A stretch of 64,000 bases of DNA from Sphingobacteriales bacterium (GCA_003963365.1 RXJG01000002.1:637722-701721); one strand, 5' to 3'; counted from the first letter of the stretch, positions 41,616 through 51,411 are shown. Numbers and translations are program-made. Notes: generated by a model from the letters alone, not told the origin.

Positions 41616-42878
41616 TTAATGTTTTATTTCTTCTAAGGCTGCCGGATCATGTTTATATTTAAATACCAGTGGAAATATTACTGCTAATACAAGGGCATAC
41701 CCTGCAAAGGTGAACCAGATACTTTGCCAGTCTCTTGAAATTACATTACCCGTTGCCGCATCCACTTTTGTGAAATAATCGACAACCCTTCCGCTAAAGA
41801 AGCCTCCTAAGTATGCTCCAACACCATTGGTCATCAGCATAAATAATCCTTGTGCACTGGCACGGATGTTTACATCAGCTTCTTTTTCTACGAATAATGA
41901 ACCGGAAATATTAAAGAAGTCAAAAGCCATTCCGTATACAATCATAGAAAGTATAAGGAGAAATAAACCGCTTCCGGGGTTGCCAACACCAAATAAACCA
42001 AAACGTAAAACCCACGCAAACATGCTGATGAGCATTACCTTCTTTATTCCAAATTTTTTAAGAAAAAATGGTATTGTCAGAATGAAAAGTGTTTCTGATA
42101 TCTGGGAAATGGAGATTAATATGTTGGGATGTTTAACACCAAAAGCATCAGGATAAGTATCCTTAAAACTGTCGAGGAAAGAGCTACCGAATGTATTTGT
42201 TATTTGAAGTGCTGCTCCCAGCAACATAGCAAAAAAGAAAAAGATTGCCATTTTACTTTTCTTAAATAACACAAAAGCATCCAGGCCCAGTGCAGAAAGA
42301 AAAGATCCTTTACTTCCTTTATTTAAAGGAGGACATGCAGGCATAGTGAAAGCATATAACCCGAGAACTATACCAGCAGCTGCACTGATGTACAATTGCA
42401 GCGGACTAAAAGCCCATCCTGATAAATCAACCATCCACATGGCTACAATAAATCCAACTGTACCCCATACACGTATTGGTGGAAAGTCTTTTACTATATT
42501 AAATCCTTTTTGTTCAAGATTGATATAGGATACAGTATTGTTAAGAGCGATGGTGGGCATATAAGCCATTGAATTAAGTAGCATAACCTTATACATAGTT
42601 CCGGCATCCTTAACAGTAGAAGCATAGAGCAGGAGGGCAGCACCAATTATATGACTTATTCCTAATACCCTTTCTGCATTTATCCAGCGGTCTGCTACAA
42701 TACCCAGCAATGCAGGCATAAATAGAGAAGCTAATCCCATTGTGCCATAAATATCACCAACTTCACTTCCTTTGAATTTGAGGTTTACAAACATATATCC
42801 CCCTAAAGAAATAAGCCATGAACCCCATACAAAAAACTGTAAAAAGTTCATAACCGTTAAGCGTAACTTAATATTCAT
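41616..42878 (-). CDS. NupG-type nucleoside transporter (MFS)
   Basis: A 420-residue protein with 12 predicted transmembrane helices, close in pattern to E. coli NupG/XapB: LQFFVWGSWLISLGGYMF at the start, FMPALLGIVADRW, LNSMAYMPTIALNNTVSY, and DFPPIRVWGTVGFIVAMW. It should import nucleosides with protons. It lies 47 nt downstream of fcl but has its own -7-like box (TATCTTCC, 42914 down to 42907) followed by a palindrome at the predicted transcription start, suggesting separate repressor control. Confidence 0.9.
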   Translation of the reverse strand: MNIKLRLTVMNFLQFFVWGSWLISLGGYMFVNLKFKGSEVGDIYGTMGLASLFMPALLGIVADRWINAERVLGISHIIGAALLLYASTVKDAGTMYKVMLLNSMAYMPTIALNNTVSYINLEQKGFNIVKDFPPIRVWGTVGFIVAMWMVDLSGWAFSPLQLYISAAAGIVLGLYAFTMPACPPLNKGSKGSFLSALGLDAFVLFKKSKMAIFFFFAMLLGAALQITNTFGSSFLDSFKDTYPDAFGVKHPNILISISQISETLFILTIPFFLKKFGIKKVMLISMFAWVLRFGLFGVGNPGSGLFLLILSMIVYGMAFDFFNISGSLFVEKEADVNIRASAQGLFMLMTNGVGAYLGGFFSGRVVDYFTKVDAATGNVISRDWQSIWFTFAGYALVLAVIFPLVFKYKHDPAALEEIKH

Positions 42879-42886
42879 TGGCAGTT

Positions 42887-42906
42887 GTTTTAGTTTGAAC
42901 TAAAAC
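42887..42906. promoter_or_regulatory. Palindromic operator candidate upstream of the nucleoside transporter
   Basis: Arms GTTTTAGTT and AACTAAAAC (9 bp each, 2-nt spacer) lie 8 nt before the ATG and directly downstream of the -7-like box, where a bound dimeric repressor would block initiation. The regulator is not identifiable here. Confidence 0.6.
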
Positions 42907-42925
42907 GGAAGATAGGAAAATAAAG

Positions 42926-43858
42926 CTATCCTTTATACCTGCTTTTAAAATCCTGGTAAGCTAATTGTAATCCTTCTTTAAGGTTGATAGTATGCCTCCA
43001 GCCGGTAGCATGTAGTTTGGAAACATCCATCAATTTTCTTGGTGTGCCATCGGGCTTGGTAGTATCAAAATGAAGTGAACCGGTAAAGCCGGTAATTTCT
43101 TTTATTAATTCAGCCAGTTCTTTTATAGAAATATCTTCACCTACTCCTATATTAATAAGACCGGCTTCATTATAGTTTAACATCAGGTAATGGCAGGCTT
43201 CAGCTAAATCATCTACATATAAAAATTCACGGCGTGGTGAACCGGTTCCCCAAATTTCAACGGTTGATTTGTTCTGTACTACAGCTTCATGAAACTTACG
43301 AATCAAACCTGGTATTACATGTGAGTTTTGCGGATGATAGTTATCATTAACTCCGTATAGATTGGTGGGCATTGCTGAAATAAAATTACAGCCATACTGG
43401 CTGCGGTAGGCATCACATAATTTTATACCGGCAATTTTTGAGATGGCATAAGGCTCATTAGTATATTCAAGTAACCCCGTTAATAAATATTCTTCTTTCA
43501 ATGGTTGCGGTGCAAGCCTGGGGTAAATGCAGGAACTTCCCAGGAACATTAATTTCGTTACTCCATTTTTGTAAGATGAATGAATAATATTGCTTTCGAT
43601 CATCAGGTTATCGTAAATAAATTCAGCCCGGTATGTATTATTGGCTATTATACCACCCACCCTTGCTGCGGCTAAAAAAACATAGTCTGGTTTTTCCTGT
43701 TCAAAAAAATCAGCAACAGCCTGCTGGTTTCTTAAATCCAATTCTCCTGAAGTACGTAAACAAAAATTGCTGTAACCTTTTTGCAAAAGATTACGGTGAA
43801 TGGCAGAACCAACCATGCCACGGTGGCCGGCAATATAAATTTTACTTTGTTTCTCCAT
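42926..43858 (-). CDS. fcl: GDP-L-fucose synthase
   Basis: A 310-residue SDR-type epimerase/reductase: [17 protein letters not shown] (NAD(P)-binding Gly motif), [15 protein letters not shown] with the catalytic Ser, and [10 protein letters not shown] (Tyr-x-x-x-Lys). It converts GDP-4-keto-6-deoxymannose, the product of gmd next door, into GDP-L-fucose for surface glycans. The start overlaps the gmd stop by one base (TAATG). Confidence 0.96.
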   Translation of the reverse strand: MEKQSKIYIAGHRGMVGSAIHRNLLQKGYSNFCLRTSGELDLRNQQAVADFFEQEKPDYVFLAAARVGGIIANNTYRAEFIYDNLMIESNIIHSSYKNGVTKLMFLGSSCIYPRLAPQPLKEEYLLTGLLEYTNEPYAISKIAGIKLCDAYRSQYGCNFISAMPTNLYGVNDNYHPQNSHVIPGLIRKFHEAVVQNKSTVEIWGTGSPRREFLYVDDLAEACHYLMLNYNEAGLINIGVGEDISIKELAELIKEITGFTGSLHFDTTKPDGTPRKLMDVSKLHATGWRHTINLKEGLQLAYQDFKSRYKG

Positions 43859-44970
43859 TACTCAAATTGGTTGAGTGTTTTGTAGCCACTCTCATGCAAT
43901 ACAATACGGCGACGGAAGAGTTCAAGATCGTTGCTCATCATATCATCCACCAATCCGGCTAAATTATATTTTGGTTCCCAGCCAAGTTTGGTCCTGGCTT
44001 TGGTAGCATCGCCTATTAATATATCTACTTCAGTTGGACGATAATAACGTTTATCAACGAATACTACTTCTTTACCAACTTCCAACTGGTAATCGGGATG
44101 ACTGCATTTAACGATATAACCCACTTCATTTTCATCAGCTCCTTTAAAAGCTAATTCAATGCCGCAGTATGCAAAACTCATTTTTACAAAATCCCTTACC
44201 GTAGTGGTAACGCCGGTAGCAATTACAAAATCATCCGGTACATCATGCTGTAATACAAGGTACATTGCTTCTACATAATCTTTTGCATGACCCCAGTCAC
44301 GTTTTGCCTGCAGATTTCCGAGGAACAATTTATCTTTTAATCCGAGCACAATTTCAGCCACACCACGGGTGATCTTCCTGGTAACAAATGTTTCTCCACG
44401 TAACGGGCTTTCATGATTGAATAAAATTCCATTGCTGGCAAACATGTTATAGGCCTCCCTGTAATTAACTGTTATCCAGTAAGCATACATTTTGGCTACT
44501 CCATAGGGAGATCGTGGATAAAATGGTGTTTTCTCACTCTGTGGTATCTCCTGCACTTTCCCATATAACTCAGAAGTGGAGGCCTGGTATATTTTTGTTT
44601 TTTCAGTCAATCCTAATATTCTTACAGCCTCTAATATTCTTAAAGTACCAATGGCATCTGCATTTGCAGTGTATTCGGGTGTTTCAAAACTTACATGTAC
44701 ATGACTCATTGCTGCCAGGTTATAAATTTCATCCGGCTGTACCTGCTGAATAATACGAATCAAATTGGTGGAATCGGTTAAGTCACCATAATGCAATATT
44801 AACCGCAGGTTTTTTTCATGCGGGTCCTGGTACAGGTGATCAATGCGGTCTGTATTTATCAGGGAAGCTCTTCTTTTAATACCGTGGACTTCATATCCTT
44901 TACTCAAAAGCAGTTCAGACAGGTAAGCTCCGTCCTGCCCGGTAACACCGGTAATAAGTGCTTTTTTCAT
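43858..44970 (-). CDS. gmd: GDP-mannose 4,6-dehydratase
   Basis: A 370-residue extended [22 protein letters not shown] at the N-terminus, [15 protein letters not shown] with the catalytic Thr/Ser-Glu, [15 protein letters not shown] (Tyr-x-x-x-Lys), and [16 protein letters not shown] GDP-sugar contacts. It makes GDP-4-keto-6-deoxymannose. The Met of MKKALITG (44970) is the start. A TACATTTG -7 box (44999 down to 44992, minus strand) 21 nt before it supports this. It is translationally coupled to fcl. Confidence 0.96.
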   Translation of the reverse strand: MKKALITGVTGQDGAYLSELLLSKGYEVHGIKRRASLINTDRIDHLYQDPHEKNLRLILHYGDLTDSTNLIRIIQQVQPDEIYNLAAMSHVHVSFETPEYTANADAIGTLRILEAVRILGLTEKTKIYQASTSELYGKVQEIPQSEKTPFYPRSPYGVAKMYAYWITVNYREAYNMFASNGILFNHESPLRGETFVTRKITRGVAEIVLGLKDKLFLGNLQAKRDWGHAKDYVEAMYLVLQHDVPDDFVIATGVTTTVRDFVKMSFAYCGIELAFKGADENEVGYIVKCSHPDYQLEVGKEVVFVDKRYYRPTEVDILIGDATKARTKLGWEPKYNLAGLVDDMMSNDLELFRRRIVLHESGYKTLNQFE

Positions 44971-45096
44971 GCGATGACTAAAAAATTTGGGCAAATGTAG
45001 TGGATGTTTTTTATCTGGAGGTTTTTTACCTTATTTAATCACCGTTATACAACCATAAAGCATCGGGCTAGTTATATTTAGGGTCTGTTAAAATAT

Positions 45097-45104
45097 TATC
45101 TTTG
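45097..45104 (+). promoter_or_regulatory. -7 box of the M43 metalloprotease gene
   Basis: TATCTTTG fits TAnnTTTG; a weak -33 candidate (TTTA, 45077-45080) lies 16 nt upstream. The box covers an in-frame TTG at 45102, which therefore cannot be the start codon. Confidence 0.6.
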
Positions 45105-45122
45105 TACCATAAACTATACAAC

Positions 45123-47312
45123 TTGAAAAACATTCCTTTTCTCAGCCTGTTTTCATTTGCATTGCTATTGACAATTACCGGCTACGGCCAAAAGAAAGAG
45201 CCGGTGGTAAAATGTGCAAACGAAACTCTTTTAAAAAAATACCTGAAAAGGGGCCCCACGGCAATTAAAAAATTTCATGATACTGAAGCCAGACTTGCCA
45301 AAGAAGCAAAGGCAATATTGAAAAGAAGACAGTTTAGCAGGGAACAGGCAATAATTACCGTACCAGTGGTTTTTCATATTGTTTTGCCTAATCCATCTTT
45401 GGTTACTGATGCCGATATAGCTGCGCAAATGCAGGTATTAAATACTGATTTTGCAGGAACCAACAGCGATACCACCAATTTACCTGCAGCATTTAAAGCT
45501 GTATTTGCCCATACCAACATCAGGTTTTGCATGGCGCAACGTACCCCCGACCAGGAGCCAACAACTGGCATTGAAAGAATTACTTCCGGCGTTTCATCCA
45601 ACCCCGCTCCCGGGGACCCGGTTAAGCATAAGAACAAAGGTGGAGCGGATAGCTGGGACCCTACCAAATATTTAAACGTTTGGATTGTCCGAATACCGGG
45701 TGGTGTATTAGGCTATGGAAAAATTCCCGGCATAAATTATATTCCTGATACGGAAGATGGTGTGGTTATCAGTTATCAAACACTTCCCGGTAGTACAGGA
45801 GTGGCTCCATATAATTTAGGCCGAACAGCGGTACACGAAGTAGGACATTATTTCAGGTTATTACATATCTGGGGTGATGATAATGGAACCTGTGCTGGTT
45901 CAGATTTTCCTGACGATCCACTCTTAGATGACACACCTAACCAGGCAAAAGAAACAATAGGTTGCCCCTCAGGAATAGTAGTGGATAGCTGCAGCCCAGT
46001 TAGCCCGGGCATAATGTATGAAAACTATATGGATTATACGGATGATGCTTGTATGGCCCTGTTTACAAAAGGTCAATCCATCCGGATGGAAGCTGCTATT
46101 TTTTTATACCGACCTGCATTAATTACTTCCGATGGATGTGCCCCGGTGGCATTATTTAGTCGTAATGTGAAGGCGCAACAAATAACATCACCGGTAGCAT
46201 CTGTTTGTTCAGGTAATATTCAACCAGCTCTAAAAATTAAAAATCTTGGAAGTACAACGCTTACATCTCTGCAAATAACAGCTAACGTTGATAACGGAGC
46301 TATAACCGGTATTACAAACTGGACAGGTAACTTAGCTTCTTTATCTGAAACAACCATTACTTTAAATTCTATTAGCGGATTAATACCCGGTAAACATAAT
46401 TTAACTGTATATACTTCACTGCCCAATGGTGCTCCCGACCAGTTTGTACAAAATGATACAGCAAAAAGCAGTTTTGTGTACCAAGGTGCTATTAGCGGTA
46501 ATTTGAAAGAGGGATTTGAAGGCCCCATATTCCCTCCCCAGGGATGGGCTATTGATAACCCGGATAACAGTATTACATGGGACACAACCAGTGCTGCTGC
46601 CAAAACAGGGGTGAAGTCAGTTTGGATGAATAATTTTGATTACCCGGTGGCTAATGAGAAAGATTACCTGATTTCACCAATCTTCCCGGTTAATAATGCA
46701 GATTCTACTTTTCTTACATTTCAGTTGGCTGCGGTAACATTCAGTTCGCCCTCTTCGCCGGGCATTGAATTTGATACCCTGGAAGTGCTGGTTACCGGTG
46801 ACTGTGGGGCAACCTATAAATCAGTTTACAAAAAAGCTGGTGCTTCTTTAATAACCTCCCCAACCAAAACAGATGGTTATCAAAATGAATTTGTACCAAC
46901 TGCCAATGAGTGGCGCAAAGATTCCGTTTATCTTACACCTTATGTTACCGGGTATAATAATTTCCAGGTGGTGTTTAAAAATGTAGCTAACTACGAGAAC
47001 AACATTTACCTGGATGATATTAATCTTTACAATTATTATATTAATCCAATTCTTAAGGAAAAAGGATTATTAATAACGCCCAACCCTTTCCGGCAAAGTT
47101 TTTATGTGCAGCATTACCCGCCACCTGCTAATTTACAGGCAATCTGCGTTTATAATACCCTTGGTCAGTTAATCATGCAACGTAGCTTTGCAGGCAGCCC
47201 GGCACCAAACTTTATTGAGTTCAACTTAGGAGGGCACCAAACCGGAATGTATTATGTAAAAGTTATTTATTCCAATAAAACTATAACTCAAAAGATTCTG
47301 AAAACAAATTAA
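45123..47312 (+). CDS. Secreted M43 (pappalysin-type) zinc metalloprotease with T9SS sorting domain
   Basis: About 729 residues. A signal peptide (IPFLSLFSFALLLTITGYGQ) is followed by a propeptide and a catalytic domain with AVHEVGHYFRLLHIWGDD, the HExxHxxxLxHxxGD zinc site of M43 proteases. Downstream are MDYTDDACMALFTKGQ (Met-turn region), a beta-sandwich or CARDB-like domain, a MAM-like domain, and a C-terminal type A sorting domain (LITPNPFRQSFYV to KILKTN). It is probably exported by T9SS and processed at the surface to digest proteins. There is no ATG; the TTG at 45123 is chosen because it begins the signal peptide and lies after the promoter box. Confidence 0.88.
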   Translation: MKNIPFLSLFSFALLLTITGYGQKKEPVVKCANETLLKKYLKRGPTAIKKFHDTEARLAKEAKAILKRRQFSREQAIITVPVVFHIVLPNPSLVTDADIAAQMQVLNTDFAGTNSDTTNLPAAFKAVFAHTNIRFCMAQRTPDQEPTTGIERITSGVSSNPAPGDPVKHKNKGGADSWDPTKYLNVWIVRIPGGVLGYGKIPGINYIPDTEDGVVISYQTLPGSTGVAPYNLGRTAVHEVGHYFRLLHIWGDDNGTCAGSDFPDDPLLDDTPNQAKETIGCPSGIVVDSCSPVSPGIMYENYMDYTDDACMALFTKGQSIRMEAAIFLYRPALITSDGCAPVALFSRNVKAQQITSPVASVCSGNIQPALKIKNLGSTTLTSLQITANVDNGAITGITNWTGNLASLSETTITLNSISGLIPGKHNLTVYTSLPNGAPDQFVQNDTAKSSFVYQGAISGNLKEGFEGPIFPPQGWAIDNPDNSITWDTTSAAAKTGVKSVWMNNFDYPVANEKDYLISPIFPVNNADSTFLTFQLAAVTFSSPSSPGIEFDTLEVLVTGDCGATYKSVYKKAGASLITSPTKTDGYQNEFVPTANEWRKDSVYLTPYVTGYNNFQVVFKNVANYENNIYLDDINLYNYYINPILKEKGLLITPNPFRQSFYVQHYPPPANLQAICVYNTLGQLIMQRSFAGSPAPNFIEFNLGGHQTGMYYVKVIYSNKTITQKILKTN

Positions 47313-47321
47313 ATTACTGCC

Positions 47322-48494
47322 ATGGAAATAATCAGTGCCACTGAAGCTATTTTAGATCTTACTGCTGATCAGTCTTTACAGGCGATTGGTGAAAAAATTA
47401 TAGCCGGAGAAAGAATTAATGAAGAGGAAGGGTTACAACTATTTGAAAAAGGAACACTGTCTTTTGTGGGAGCTCTTGCCAATCTTGTAAGGGAGAGGAG
47501 GCATGGAGATATTGTATACTTCAACCGCAATTTTCATATCGAGCCCACCAATGTATGTGTGTTTTCTTGTAAGTTTTGCTCCTATTCCCGTTTGTATGCG
47601 CATAAAGAAGAAGGTTGGGAAATGAGTATGGAGCAAATGCTCAATATCGTAAAAGGTTACGATGGCAAACCTGTTACCGAAGTACATATTGTTGGTGGCG
47701 TTCATCCAAAAATGAACCTTGATTTTTTTGCTGACTTATTGAGAAAGATAAAAGCACATCGACCAGGATTACACATAAAGGGCTTTACTGCTGTTGAACT
47801 GGATTATATGTTCCGAAAGGCAAAGATGACGATTGATGAAGGAATGAAATATTTACATGAAGCTGGTTTGGATTCATTGCCGGGTGGCGGTGCAGAAATT
47901 TTTCATCCTGAAATAAGAAAGCAAATTTGTGAAGACAAAGTGGATGCAGATGGCTGGCTGGCAATTCATGAAGCAGCACATAAACTAGGTATGCACAGCA
48001 ATGCGACCTTGCTGTATGGTCATATTGAAAAATATTGGCACCGCATTGATCATATGAAACGGTTGAGAGATTTGCAGGATAGGACAGGAGGCTTTAATAC
48101 CTTCATCCCGCTAAAATTCAGGAATCACGATAATGAAATGAGTCATGTTCCGGAAATAAGTGTGGTTGAAGATATGAAGATGTATGCCGTAAGCCGTTTA
48201 TTTATGGATAATTTTCCTCATTTGAAAGCATACTGGCCTATGCTTGGCCGTCAAAATGCCCAGTTAACACTGTCCTTTGGAGTAAATGATATTGATGGAA
48301 CAATTGATGACTCCACCAAAATTTATTCAATGGCTGGCAGTGAAGAACAAAACCCTGCTATGAGTACAGAAGAACTGGTTGCCTTAATCAAACAGGTAAA
48401 AAGAACAGCTGTAGAAAGAGATACACTTTATAATGTGGTTAAAGATTATAGTACAACAGATTTTGATAAAGCGGTTGATGTGAGTTTGAATTAA
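47322..48494 (+). CDS. mqnE: Aminofutalosine synthase MqnE (radical SAM)
   Basis: A 390-residue radical SAM enzyme with the cluster motif CVFSCKFC (CxxxCxxC) after HIEPTN, then VHIVGGVHPKM and GLDSLPGGGAEIF, typical of the MqnE/CofH group. It joins the enolpyruvyl benzoate precursor with SAM to form aminofutalosine in the futalosine route to menaquinone. The related MqnC has a similar layout, but the GGGAEIF block and the overall length favour MqnE. It starts 9 nt after the metalloprotease stop; no other mqn genes are in the window. Confidence 0.85.
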   Translation: MEIISATEAILDLTADQSLQAIGEKIIAGERINEEEGLQLFEKGTLSFVGALANLVRERRHGDIVYFNRNFHIEPTNVCVFSCKFCSYSRLYAHKEEGWEMSMEQMLNIVKGYDGKPVTEVHIVGGVHPKMNLDFFADLLRKIKAHRPGLHIKGFTAVELDYMFRKAKMTIDEGMKYLHEAGLDSLPGGGAEIFHPEIRKQICEDKVDADGWLAIHEAAHKLGMHSNATLLYGHIEKYWHRIDHMKRLRDLQDRTGGFNTFIPLKFRNHDNEMSHVPEISVVEDMKMYAVSRLFMDNFPHLKAYWPMLGRQNAQLTLSFGVNDIDGTIDDSTKIYSMAGSEEQNPAMSTEELVALIKQVKRTAVERDTLYNVVKDYSTTDFDKAVDVSLN

Positions 48495-48518
48495 TAAGCC
48501 ATTCTATAATATTTAATC

Positions 48519-48636
48519 GGGGCTGTCTCAAAAGGATTTCCCCGCAAAGGATGCTGTCAAAACAAAGAACCCTGATCATCCTTCTTTGGTGCTATTTTAC
48601 TTTTGTTATTTGCGTAAACTTATCAGGGTTTTGAGA
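48519..48636. repeat. Inverted-repeat element, possible MITE or IS end
   Basis: GGGGCTGTCTCAAAA (48519-48533) resembles the terminal repeats of some transposons. TCTCAAAA (48526-48533) is mirrored by TTTTGAGA (48629-48636), and AACCCTGAT (48568-48576) by ATCAGGGTT (48622-48630). There is no coding capacity. No target-site duplication could be confirmed. Confidence 0.45.
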
Positions 48637-48686
48637 AAGACTTTTCTCTTTCAGTATTTTCAAATTCATTATTGACAGAAGTAAAT

Positions 48687-48711
48687 AAAAAAAATCCCGC
48701 CGGAGGGCGGG
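48687..48711 (-). terminator. Terminator after phoH
   Basis: CCCGCC/GGCGGG stem (48696-48701 and 48706-48711), loop GGAG, followed on the minus strand by A and then eight T (a T tract with one preceding base). Confidence 0.85.
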
Positions 48712-48748
48712 AAGTTTTTTGATAGTGTGACGGGTTAGAATAAGTGCT

Positions 48749-49717
48749 TTATTGAACGGGGTTTTGATTATGATCCCGGTCGTATGCTTTAATAATTGCT
48801 TTCACCAGTTTATGACGAACCACATCTTCTTCATCGAGCTCAATATGTGATATGCCATCGATGTTTCTTAAAATGCGGGTAGCTTTTTCCAAACCACTGC
48901 GCTGGTTCTTGGGTAAATCAATTTGTGTTAAATCACCGGTGATAATGGCCTTGGCGTTGGCCCCAATACGGGTTAAAAACATTTTTATCTGGAGGTCAGT
49001 GGCATTTTGTGCTTCATCCAGGATAATAAAAGCATTGTCAAGCGTACGGCCACGCATATATGCCAGGGGAGCAATTTCAATTACACGGGTACTCATGTAA
49101 TAACCAAGCTTATCAGCCGGTATCATATCATCCAGTGCATCATAAAGGGGACGTAAATAGGGATCGATCTTTTCTTTAAGATCTCCGGGAAGAAACCCCA
49201 AACTCTCACCCGCTTCTACGGCCGGGCGGGTTAAGATTATTTTCTTCACCGCTTTGTTTTTTAAAGCTCTTACAGCCATGGCAACAGCTGTATAGGTTTT
49301 ACCGGTACCGGCCGGGCCAATAGCAAAAACGATATCGTTTCTGTCAGCTGCCTGCACCAGTTTCTTTTGATTGGCGGTACGGGCTCTTACCGTTTTTCCA
49401 TTGGGTCCGAATACGAGTACTTCATTAGGATGACGTTCAGCAAAGTGATCAATCACTTCCTGGTCATCGCCACCTAAAATTTGTTCATAATAATTTTCGC
49501 TGAGGTGACCGTTCCTTTCTAAGTAAGAAATAATGAGATCAATTTTTTCCCTGGCGTTTTCCACCTGCTCAGGTGAACCGCTGAGTTTTAATTGTGTGCC
49601 ACGGGAGAGGATCTTTAACAGGGGGAACTTCTTTTTTAAAATGTCAAGCTTACCGTTGTTTACTCCAAAGAACTCAATTGGGTTAACGGTTTCTAAGTTG
49701 ATGATAGTTTCTGTCAA
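48749..49717 (-). CDS. phoH: PhoH-like ATPase
   Basis: A 322-residue protein. An N-terminal KH-like segment is followed by the PhoH ATPase with Walker A GPAGTGKTYTA, TRPAVEAGESLGFLPGD, Walker B AFIILDEAQNAT and a GDLTQIDLP motif. It is related to the N-terminal half of superfamily I helicases and linked to RNA metabolism and stress; the exact role is unsettled. A TATATTTG -7 box (49792 down to 49785, minus strand) gives a leader of about 60 nt. It ends at a strong terminator. Confidence 0.92.
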   Translation of the reverse strand: MTETIINLETVNPIEFFGVNNGKLDILKKKFPLLKILSRGTQLKLSGSPEQVENAREKIDLIISYLERNGHLSENYYEQILGGDDQEVIDHFAERHPNEVLVFGPNGKTVRARTANQKKLVQAADRNDIVFAIGPAGTGKTYTAVAMAVRALKNKAVKKIILTRPAVEAGESLGFLPGDLKEKIDPYLRPLYDALDDMIPADKLGYYMSTRVIEIAPLAYMRGRTLDNAFIILDEAQNATDLQIKMFLTRIGANAKAIITGDLTQIDLPKNQRSGLEKATRILRNIDGISHIELDEEDVVRHKLVKAIIKAYDRDHNQNPVQ

Positions 49718-49822
49718 TGGGCATTAATTTTTATTAGCAATAAGGTACCAGTTGTACGAACTTACTTGTTGTAACCATCCGTTTCAAATATAAATTAATC
49801 ATGCTGTAATTACCTAAAGTTA

Positions 49823-49845
49823 CTTATTCACAGTGTGTGAATAAG
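49823..49845. promoter_or_regulatory. 23-bp inverted repeat between phoH and the caspase-like gene
   Basis: Arms CTTATTCACA and TGTGAATAAG (10 bp each) with a GTG spacer. It lies about 30 nt upstream of the phoH -7 box and about 80 nt downstream of the caspase-like gene stop. There is no T tract, so an operator is more likely than a terminator. Confidence 0.6.
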
Positions 49846-49925
49846 GATTCTCTGATTAAAGTTCAGTTAAGAAAACCTGGTGGAATAAAAATATCAGTCA
49901 ACAAACAACGAATAATCAATTCGTA

Positions 49926-51260
49926 TCAATCAACTTGTATTTTAAAAATCGGATGTTGTTTACACCTTGTATATGTTCCATTATCACCCTGCATGGCTGT
50001 TTTATCTGCTCTTTTTATTGTATCATTTTTTGCTTCCTCTAATAGTTGTGCCCAGGTAACGTTATTATGAAATTTGCTGAAGAAATCCACTAAGGATGAC
50101 CGCAGGGAAGTAGTAAATAACCCCCCGGATGAAATGCCACAGGATAATTCATCACGGGAAGCAGCCGTCATTAAAATAGAAGCAGGTTTAGGACTCATAA
50201 AAAGTGCTTTACAATTATCGGGATCCCATGGAAGATTGGAGGATCTTGTACGGGCAAGGTTAACGGGTATGATGGCACTGGCACCTTCAATGGAGTTGTT
50301 GCAACAATCACTCAGCACCAGGTTAAATCTTGCCCCTTTACTTTTTATGCGGGCATACACATCTTCCATATTGAGCGAGTTGGATCTGGCAGATTCAAAT
50401 GATTTTGATGTAAGTGCTATGTGCGGGAACTGGTGATTATCATTCATGCTAAACCCATGGCCGGTGTAGTAGAACACCACAATATCTTTGGGGGAAGGGT
50501 TTAACGATTGAATGGCTGTTTCCACATTATTTTTATTGTACTCCTGGCCATAAATTGATTTTTTTACTATTTCTATTCCCAAAAATTCAGCAAGATCTCC
50601 AAAAACTTTTTCTGTTTGTTTACGGTCTTCCTCGCAGGTAGAACCAATATCGGGATCCAATGTATTAGCTGCTATGAGCAAATACATTTTTGTTTTTTTC
50701 TCTTCGGTTGACAAACCTCTTCCGGTAGCCACTTCAGTAATGTTCTGAAAAAAATCCTCTTTTTTATCAAAGAATAAACTAACAAAACCAGGAGTAAGGT
50801 CTTGCTGGTTTAATAATTTTACTTCCAGGTATTCGCCCTCGTCCACCCGTCCATCTTTTTTGTCTGGTGAAACAATTCCCCATGGAGTATAATAGTCTGT
50901 TTGTTTATCGTACTGAAACCAGAATATATCCGGGTTATAGTCCTGATCCGAATCACCTCTTAAATATATCGGATCATATCCCTGGAAATATAATTTAGTG
51001 CTATCCACTTTTCCTTTTTTATTTACATCATAACCTTCCTTCATCAGCATTTCCACTAATTCCTCTTCGTGAGTTGAATCATCAATATAATGAACTCTTA
51101 TAAAACCTGTTCCATCATCATACCGCACCATAAATGCCTGGTAAGTGGTGGTGTCTTCTACTTTTGGATAATGGTATTTAAAATAGTAAATGGATTGAGC
51201 GTTGCTGTTTAAACCAATAAAAAGGCCCAGCAAAGCGGCCAGTAAAATTTTAGATCGCAT
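49926..51260 (-). CDS. Exported caspase-family (C14) cysteine protease
   Basis: A 444-residue protein. A signal peptide (RSKILLAALLGLFIGLNSNAQ) is followed by about 165 residues of unassigned beta-rich N-terminal domain. The p20-like caspase domain has VVFYYTGHGFS (catalytic His, about residue 268) and LVLSDCCNNS (catalytic Cys, about 319-320). MTAASRDELSCG and GGLFTTSLRSSL are also usual for bacterial caspase-like proteases, which generally cleave after basic residues. Its substrate is unknown. The Met of MRSKILL is used; a Met two codons upstream is equally open. Confidence 0.85.
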   Translation of the reverse strand: MRSKILLAALLGLFIGLNSNAQSIYYFKYHYPKVEDTTTYQAFMVRYDDGTGFIRVHYIDDSTHEEELVEMLMKEGYDVNKKGKVDSTKLYFQGYDPIYLRGDSDQDYNPDIFWFQYDKQTDYYTPWGIVSPDKKDGRVDEGEYLEVKLLNQQDLTPGFVSLFFDKKEDFFQNITEVATGRGLSTEEKKTKMYLLIAANTLDPDIGSTCEEDRKQTEKVFGDLAEFLGIEIVKKSIYGQEYNKNNVETAIQSLNPSPKDIVVFYYTGHGFSMNDNHQFPHIALTSKSFESARSNSLNMEDVYARIKSKGARFNLVLSDCCNNSIEGASAIIPVNLARTRSSNLPWDPDNCKALFMSPKPASILMTAASRDELSCGISSGGLFTTSLRSSLVDFFSKFHNNVTWAQLLEEAKNDTIKRADKTAMQGDNGTYTRCKQHPIFKIQVD

Positions 51261-51334
51261 GATCATTGGTTTTGTGAGTAAGTAAATTACAAAATAAAAA
51301 TGTTAATTAGTCATACGGTATGGTAAAGAAATAT

Positions 51335-51374
51335 AAAACCTTCCTGCAGGCTTAAGGCTAACGGGAAGGTTTTT
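51335..51374 (-). terminator. Terminator after the small lipoprotein gene
   Basis: A 10-bp stem AAAACCTTCC/GGAAGGTTTT (51335-51344 and 51364-51373) with an inner pairing of AGGCTTAAGGCT-like bases; on the minus strand it ends the transcript of the gene that stops at 51412. Confidence 0.75.
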
Positions 51375-51411
51375 ACAAATGCTGATTGTTAAATAAAACT
51401 ATGTAACGGTA

